Shown here piece by piece: positions 15,619-18,601 of a stretch of DNA of 18,601 bases. The stretch is from DASSKA01 sp035690905. Lineage in GTDB: Bacteria; Actinomycetota; Actinomycetes; Propionibacteriales; Nocardioidaceae. Made by a program: the position numbers and the translations under genes. Below the pieces are notes generated by a model. That model was not told the origin of the DNA. It was given only the letters and a program-made list of their open reading frames with translations, and ran no database searches. Location: positions 1 to 18,601 of the forward strand of contig DASSKA010000168.1 of NCBI GenBank assembly GCA_035690905.1. Direction: 5' to 3'. Every line of letters starts with the position of its first letter. Within the stretch, counting starts at the first letter, position 1.

Positions 15619-16356
15619 TTATCCCTGGAACGGGAACGCGCAGGCCGCCACCAGCGCTCGTCTCGCAGCGTGGTCGAGTGGTGACAGCGCGGCACGCCGT
15701 CGCTCGGACTCGGCCGCGGTGAGCGCACCGCCGTCGTCCTCCAGCGCCAGTGAGACGATCGTCCGGCACCGGCTGGCCAGCGCGGCCAGGGTGGTGGAGC
15801 GCTGCGACATCGCCCGGGGAACATCGAGATCGGTCTGGCGGCGCAGTGCCATCAGCTCGTCGGCCACCTCCGGCCGCCAGCGGGCCACGTCGAGGTCCGC
15901 CAGCCGCGCGGCGGTCTCCAGCAGCACCTGCTGCAGCGCACTCCTCGCCTCGGACGGGTCCGGGACCTGCCGGTGCGACGAGGCCGGGTGCGTCACCCAC
16001 ACCACGCCGGCTCCGGCCCGTGCCGGCACCAGGCCCAGGTCGGTGCCGGTGAGCACCACGCCCTGCCCGGCCTCGATGACCGTGGTGTTGAACGATGCCG
16101 GCCCGGCCAGGCCGAGCGGGTCGCCGGGGACCGGCAGCGCCAGGCCGGCCCCCGTGGCGCCCGCGCCCCGCAGCCGGCCGAGCGCCAGGATGAGCGGCAC
16201 GGCATCCGGCTCCCCGGGGATCCCGGTGACATGGTGCTCGGCGTCGCCGCCGACCACCGCGTCGCGGGTCTCGTCCAGGCTGGCGCGCCCCTCGCACCAG
16301 GCCGAGAACCACAGCGCGAAGCGCGCAGCGAGGGGAAGTGCGACAGCCGTGCTCAC
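15619..16356 (-). CDS. Conserved hypothetical protein (Rv1486c-like)
   Basis: The 245-residue protein has no recognised catalytic motif, signal peptide or membrane helix. It starts STAVALPLAARFALWFSAWCEG after the GTG and continues with ALPVPGDPLGLAGPASFN and a Leu/Ala/Arg-rich C-terminal half. I believe it belongs to the actinobacterial family typified by Rv1486c because of its position near inhA and the NfeD/SPFH genes; this is from context and general resemblance, not alignment. The GTG at 16356 has TAGGCT 7 nt upstream; the frame is open to 16386 but that would pass through the promoter. It sits 12 bp ahead of serB and is divergent from the ABC ATPase gene. Confidence 0.75.
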   Translation of the reverse strand: MSTAVALPLAARFALWFSAWCEGRASLDETRDAVVGGDAEHHVTGIPGEPDAVPLILALGRLRGAGATGAGLALPVPGDPLGLAGPASFNTTVIEAGQGVVLTGTDLGLVPARAGAGVVWVTHPASSHRQVPDPSEARSALQQVLLETAARLADLDVARWRPEVADELMALRRQTDLDVPRAMSQRSTTLAALASRCRTIVSLALEDDGGALTAAESERRRAALSPLDHAARRALVAACAFPFQG

Positions 16357-16363
16357 CTGGCCG

Positions 16364-16369
16364 AGCCTA
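16364..16369 (-). promoter_or_regulatory. -10 box (TAGGCT) of the conserved hypothetical/serB unit
   Basis: On the minus strand TAGGCT lies 7 nt before the GTG at 16356. With the plus-strand TAGGTT (16403-16408) it forms a divergent pair 33 bp apart; part of both boxes lies in the inverted repeat CCTACG (16366-16371)/CGTAGG (16401-16406). Confidence 0.5.
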
Positions 16370-16402
16370 CGTGGGGGTGCGACCACGCCGGGGCAGGTGC
16401 CG

Positions 16403-16408
16403 TAGGTT
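16403..16408 (+). promoter_or_regulatory. -10 box (TAGGTT) of the stand-alone ABC ATPase gene
   Basis: TAGGTT predicts a start near 16415 and a leader of about 43 nt that ends in GAGGGAG before the ATG at 16458. A GTG at 16418 also sits at leaderless distance but opens a shadow frame. Confidence 0.42.
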
Positions 16409-16457
16409 TACCCCCGAGTGCCACGACGCAGGTACGCCGACCGTCACCGAGGGAGCA

Positions 16458-17258
16458 ATGGACGCCGTTCTCGAACTCGCCGACGTCTCCATCCGCCGGG
16501 GGCAGGCCACCCTGCTCCAGGGCGTCGACTGGACCGTCGAGGAGGACGAACGGTGGGTGGTGCTCGGCCCCAACGGCGCGGGCAAGACCACCCTGCTGCA
16601 GGTGGCCTCCGCGCAGATGCACCCGACCAGCGGGGTCGCCGGCATCCTCGGCGAGGTGCTCGGCACCGTTGACGTGTTCGAGCTGCGGCCCCGGATCGGG
16701 CTTACCAGCGCCGCGATCGCCGAGCGCATCCCGCGTCACGAGCGGGTGCACGACGTGGTGGTCTCCGCGTCGTACGGCGTCATCGGGCGCTGGCGGGAGA
16801 GGTACGACGACCTCGACCACGAGCGCGCTGCCCGGCTGCTCACCGAGGTCGGTGCCCAGCATCTCGCGGAGCGCACCTTCGGGACGCTGAGCGAGGGCGA
16901 GCGCAAACGGGTGCAGATCGCGCGCGCGCTGATGACGGACCCGGAGCTGCTGCTCCTCGACGAGCCGGCAGCAGGGCTGGACCTCGGCGGCCGCGAGGAC
17001 CTGGTTTCCACGCTCTCCGTGCTGGCCATGGACGAGGCGTCGCCGGCCACCGTGCTGGTCTCCCACCACGTCGAGGAGATCCCGCCAGGATTCACCCACG
17101 CCCTGCTGCTCAGGCAGGGCTGCGTGGTGGCGGCCGGTCCGCTGGAGCAGGTGCTCACCGAAGAGGTCGTGTCGGCCACGTTCGGCATGCCGCTGCAGCT
17201 GTCGCACCAGGACGGCCGCTGGGCGGCCCGCCGAAAGGCGCGTCACCGAGTCTCCTGA
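16458..17258 (+). CDS. Stand-alone ABC ATP-binding protein (no membrane partner nearby)
   Basis: The 266-residue single ABC domain has Walker A GPNGAGKTT (37-45), a slightly altered signature LSEGE (144-148, Glu for the usual first Gly), Walker B LLLLDEP (164-170) and SHHVEEIP (202-209) with the switch histidine. After the Q-loop region LTSAAIAERIPRHERVHDVV it resembles the YlmA/ModF-like soluble ATPases rather than importer subunits. No permease or binding protein is adjacent, so the partner and substrate are unknown. The ATG at 16458 is chosen by GAGGGAG upstream and the fit of MDAVLELADVSIRRG to ABC N-termini. NfeD follows after 32 bp with its own -10 box. Confidence 0.85.
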   Translation: MDAVLELADVSIRRGQATLLQGVDWTVEEDERWVVLGPNGAGKTTLLQVASAQMHPTSGVAGILGEVLGTVDVFELRPRIGLTSAAIAERIPRHERVHDVVVSASYGVIGRWRERYDDLDHERAARLLTEVGAQHLAERTFGTLSEGERKRVQIARALMTDPELLLLDEPAAGLDLGGREDLVSTLSVLAMDEASPATVLVSHHVEEIPPGFTHALLLRQGCVVAAGPLEQVLTEEVVSATFGMPLQLSHQDGRWAARRKARHRVS

Positions 17259-17277
17259 ACTTGGGCGTCCGGCGCAC

Positions 17278-17283
17278 TAGTGT
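17278..17283 (+). promoter_or_regulatory. -10 box (TAGTGT) of the NfeD-SPFH operon
   Basis: TAGTGT lies 7 nt before the ATG at 17291. CTGAAC at 17255-17260, exactly 17 bp upstream, could be a weak -35 box; it overlaps the ABC ATPase stop codon. Confidence 0.5.
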
Positions 17284-17290
17284 TGGGGGT

Positions 17291-17749
17291 ATGGAGGCGT
17301 TCGGCGCGCACGTGTGGCTGGTGTGGCTCGGGCTGGCCATCTTGCTCGGAGTGCTCGAGCTGTTCAGCCTCAGCCTGATCCTGCTGATGCTTTCGGCTGG
17401 TGCGGTCGTCGGCATGGCCCTGGCGCTGGTGAACCTCCCTGTGGGGGTCCAGGTCGTCGGCGCCGTGATCACGTCCGTCGGCATGCTCGCGCTGGTGCGC
17501 CCCAACATCATCGCCCGGCTGCACTCCGGTCCCGAGCTGCGGCTCGGCCACCAGGCGCTGGTCGGACGGCAGGCGCTGGTGGTCAGCGAGGTCTCCGCGC
17601 AGGCCGGCCAGGTGCGCATCGGCGGCGAGCTGTGGACCGCTCGCCCGTACGACGAGACAGAGGTGATCGAACCAGGCGCGACAGTGGACGTCTTCGAGAT
17701 ACGGGGGGCCACCGCGCTGGTCCACAAGGTGCCGACCCTCGACGGCTAG
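17291..17749 (+). CDS. NfeD-like membrane protein
   Basis: The 152-residue protein has two or three hydrophobic segments (about 8-25, 27-47 and 51-69) and a C-terminal OB-fold-like beta domain (about 85-147, ending VDVFEIRGATALVHKV), the short NfeD layout without the serine protease domain. NfeD proteins work with SPFH proteins in membrane microdomains; here the SPFH gene follows after 33 bp, as in Rv1487-Rv1488. I chose the ATG at 17291, which directly precedes the first helix and follows TAGTGT at leaderless distance; 10 upstream in-frame codons exist but overlap the promoter. Confidence 0.88.
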   Translation: MEAFGAHVWLVWLGLAILLGVLELFSLSLILLMLSAGAVVGMALALVNLPVGVQVVGAVITSVGMLALVRPNIIARLHSGPELRLGHQALVGRQALVVSEVSAQAGQVRIGGELWTARPYDETEVIEPGATVDVFEIRGATALVHKVPTLDG

Positions 17750-17782
17750 CGAGGGTCACGAGAGAGAGAAGAGTTGAACACC

Positions 17783-18601
17783 ATGGGGACTGCCGCAGCG
17801 ATCGTCATCGGGCTGCTGGTCCTGTTCGCCGTCGTCGTGCTCTGGAGGACGGTCCGGATCGTGCCGCAGGCCCGGGCCGGCATCGTCGAGCGGTTCGGGA
17901 AGTACAAGACGACCCTTCCGGCGGGGCTGAACGTCGTGGTCCCGTTCGTGGACCGTGTCAGGTACATGATCGACCTGCGCGAGCAGGTCGTCTCGTTCCC
18001 GCCGCAGCCGGTGATCACCGAGGACAACCTCGTCGTGTCGATCGACACCGTGATCTACTTCCAGGTCACCGACCCGGTCGCCGCGACGTACGAGATCGCC
18101 AACTACATCCAGGCCGTCGAGCAGCTGACCATGACCACGCTGCGCAACATCGTCGGCGGCATGGACCTCGAGCAGACGCTGACCAGCCGCGACGAGATCA
18201 ACAGCCGGCTGCGCGGGGTGCTCGACGAGGCGACCGGCAAGTGGGGGATCCGGGTGAACCGGGTCGAGCTCAAGGGCATCGACCCGCCGCCGTCGATCAA
18301 GGACTCGATGGAGAAGCAGATGCGCGCGGACCGCGACAAGCGTGCCGCCATCCTCACCGCCGAGGGGCAGCGGCAGTCGGCGATCCTGACCGCGGAGGGC
18401 AACAAGCAGGCCGCGATCCTGTCCGCCGAGGGCGACCGTGAGTCCCGGATCCTGCGGGCCCAGGCCGAGCGGGAGGCCCAGATCCTCAAGGCGCAGGGCG
18501 AGGGGCAGGCCATCCAGACGGTGTTCCAGGCGATCCACGACGGGCAGCCGGACCAGTCGCTGCTGGCCTACCAGTACCTCCAGATGATGCCCAAGATCGC
18601 C
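17783..18601 (+). CDS. SPFH/stomatin-like protein (partial, cut by the window end)
   Basis: The first 273 codons run in frame to the last base. An N-terminal hydrophobic anchor (about 4-21) is followed by the SPFH domain: VPQARAGIVERFGKYKTTLPAGLN (27-50), the stomatin-like VVSIDTVIYFQVTDPVAA (84-101) and a coiled-coil from about 175. That coil contains five 11-residue repeats of the type AILTAEGxxQ (188-242), followed by HDGQPDQSLLAYQYLQMMPKIA. Stomatin-like proteins oligomerise on the inner membrane face and organise proteins and lipids. The ATG at 17783 has the purine-rich GAGAAGAG about 9 nt upstream. The upstream NfeD gene supports the assignment; the mycobacterial counterpart would be Rv1488. 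Confidence 0.93.
   Translation, partial: MGTAAAIVIGLLVLFAVVVLWRTVRIVPQARAGIVERFGKYKTTLPAGLNVVVPFVDRVRYMIDLREQVVSFPPQPVITEDNLVVSIDTVIYFQVTDPVAATYEIANYIQAVEQLTMTTLRNIVGGMDLEQTLTSRDEINSRLRGVLDEATGKWGIRVNRVELKGIDPPPSIKDSMEKQMRADRDKRAAILTAEGQRQSAILTAEGNKQAAILSAEGDRESRILRAQAEREAQILKAQGEGQAIQTVFQAIHDGQPDQSLLAYQYLQMMPKIA
18344..18508 (+). repeat. Five 11-codon repeats in the SPFH coiled coil
   Basis: Residues 188-242 of the SPFH protein repeat with a period of 11: ILTAEGQRQ, ILTAEGNKQ, ILSAEGDRE, ILRAQAERE, ILKAQGEGQ, with I-L at 190, 201, 212, 223 and 234. An 11-residue (hendecad) period is typical of right-handed or straight coiled coils. At DNA level the unit is 33 bp, and the first three copies are the most alike. 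Confidence 0.8.

Noticed and set aside
13760..16312. An 850-codon minus-strand open frame across the phosphatase, serB and the hypothetical
   Set aside because: It is extremely Arg/Gly/Ala-rich and partly in a shifted frame on the serB strand; SerB motifs in the other frame explain the region.
16418..16672. GTG frame at leaderless distance from TAGGTT (84 codons)
   Set aside because: It overlaps the ABC ATPase in another frame, is Arg/Gly-rich with no domain, and the ATPase has a good ribosome binding site downstream.
17756..18538. A 260-codon minus-strand frame with repeated LRGQDRRLP-like units
   Set aside because: The apparent repeat is the antisense image of the 33-bp SPFH coiled-coil repeats.

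Overview
The window is high-GC actinobacterial chromosome, most likely from the Pseudonocardiales. Three things suggest this: strong G/C preference at third codon positions, many genes that appear to start leaderless (a TANNNT -10 box 6-8 nt before the start codon), and the N-terminus of a DUF222/HNH endonuclease-like protein at the left edge. From ABC-F onward the gene content recalls, from memory, the Mycobacterium tuberculosis stretch Rv1472-Rv1488: ABC-F plus echA12, fabG1-inhA, an Rv1486c-type hypothetical, and NfeD plus SPFH. The region is mostly conserved core genome. No mobile element, CRISPR array, tRNA or rRNA gene was seen.

Layout. Positions 1-241 (minus) hold a DUF222/HNH-type fragment. 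Positions 342-4400 (minus) are a tight five-gene unit in the order bioY, short AMP-forming acyl-CoA ligase, thiolase, bioM, bioN. This is an ECF biotin transporter with two acyl-CoA enzymes between its substrate-binding subunit and its ATPase. Positions 4474-9648 (plus) hold a possible 6-codon leader ORF, an ABC-F ATPase, an enoyl-CoA hydratase, a fused ABC exporter half-transporter and an atypical SDR. Positions 9645-10418 (minus) encode SURF1. Positions 10462-11460 (plus) encode MoaA. Positions 11462-11970 (minus) hold a small Cys/His protein and a DUF3099 membrane protein. Positions 12058-14383 (plus) encode dodecin, FabG, an InhA/FabI-type enoyl-ACP reductase and a SixA-like histidine phosphatase. 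Positions 14404-16356 (minus) encode SerB and a conserved hypothetical. Positions 16458-18601 (plus) hold a stand-alone ABC ATPase, an NfeD-like protein and an SPFH/stomatin-like protein cut by the window end.

How they work together. BioY/BioM/BioN import biotin, and the co-translated ligase and thiolase suggest a linked acyl-CoA step, perhaps handling a biotin precursor. FabG and the enoyl reductase carry out the two reductions of type II fatty acid elongation. NfeD and SPFH form a typical membrane-organising pair. SerB makes serine, MoaA starts molybdopterin synthesis, and SURF1 helps cytochrome oxidase assembly.

Most notable points: the biotin-linked ligase/thiolase pair, whose thiolase has Ala in place of the second catalytic Cys; four divergent promoter pairs whose -10 boxes are 18, 18, 33 and 33 bp apart, one enclosing a perfect 8-bp dyad; a tiny leaderless ORF ahead of the ABC-F gene; and an SDR lacking the YxxxK catalytic pair.
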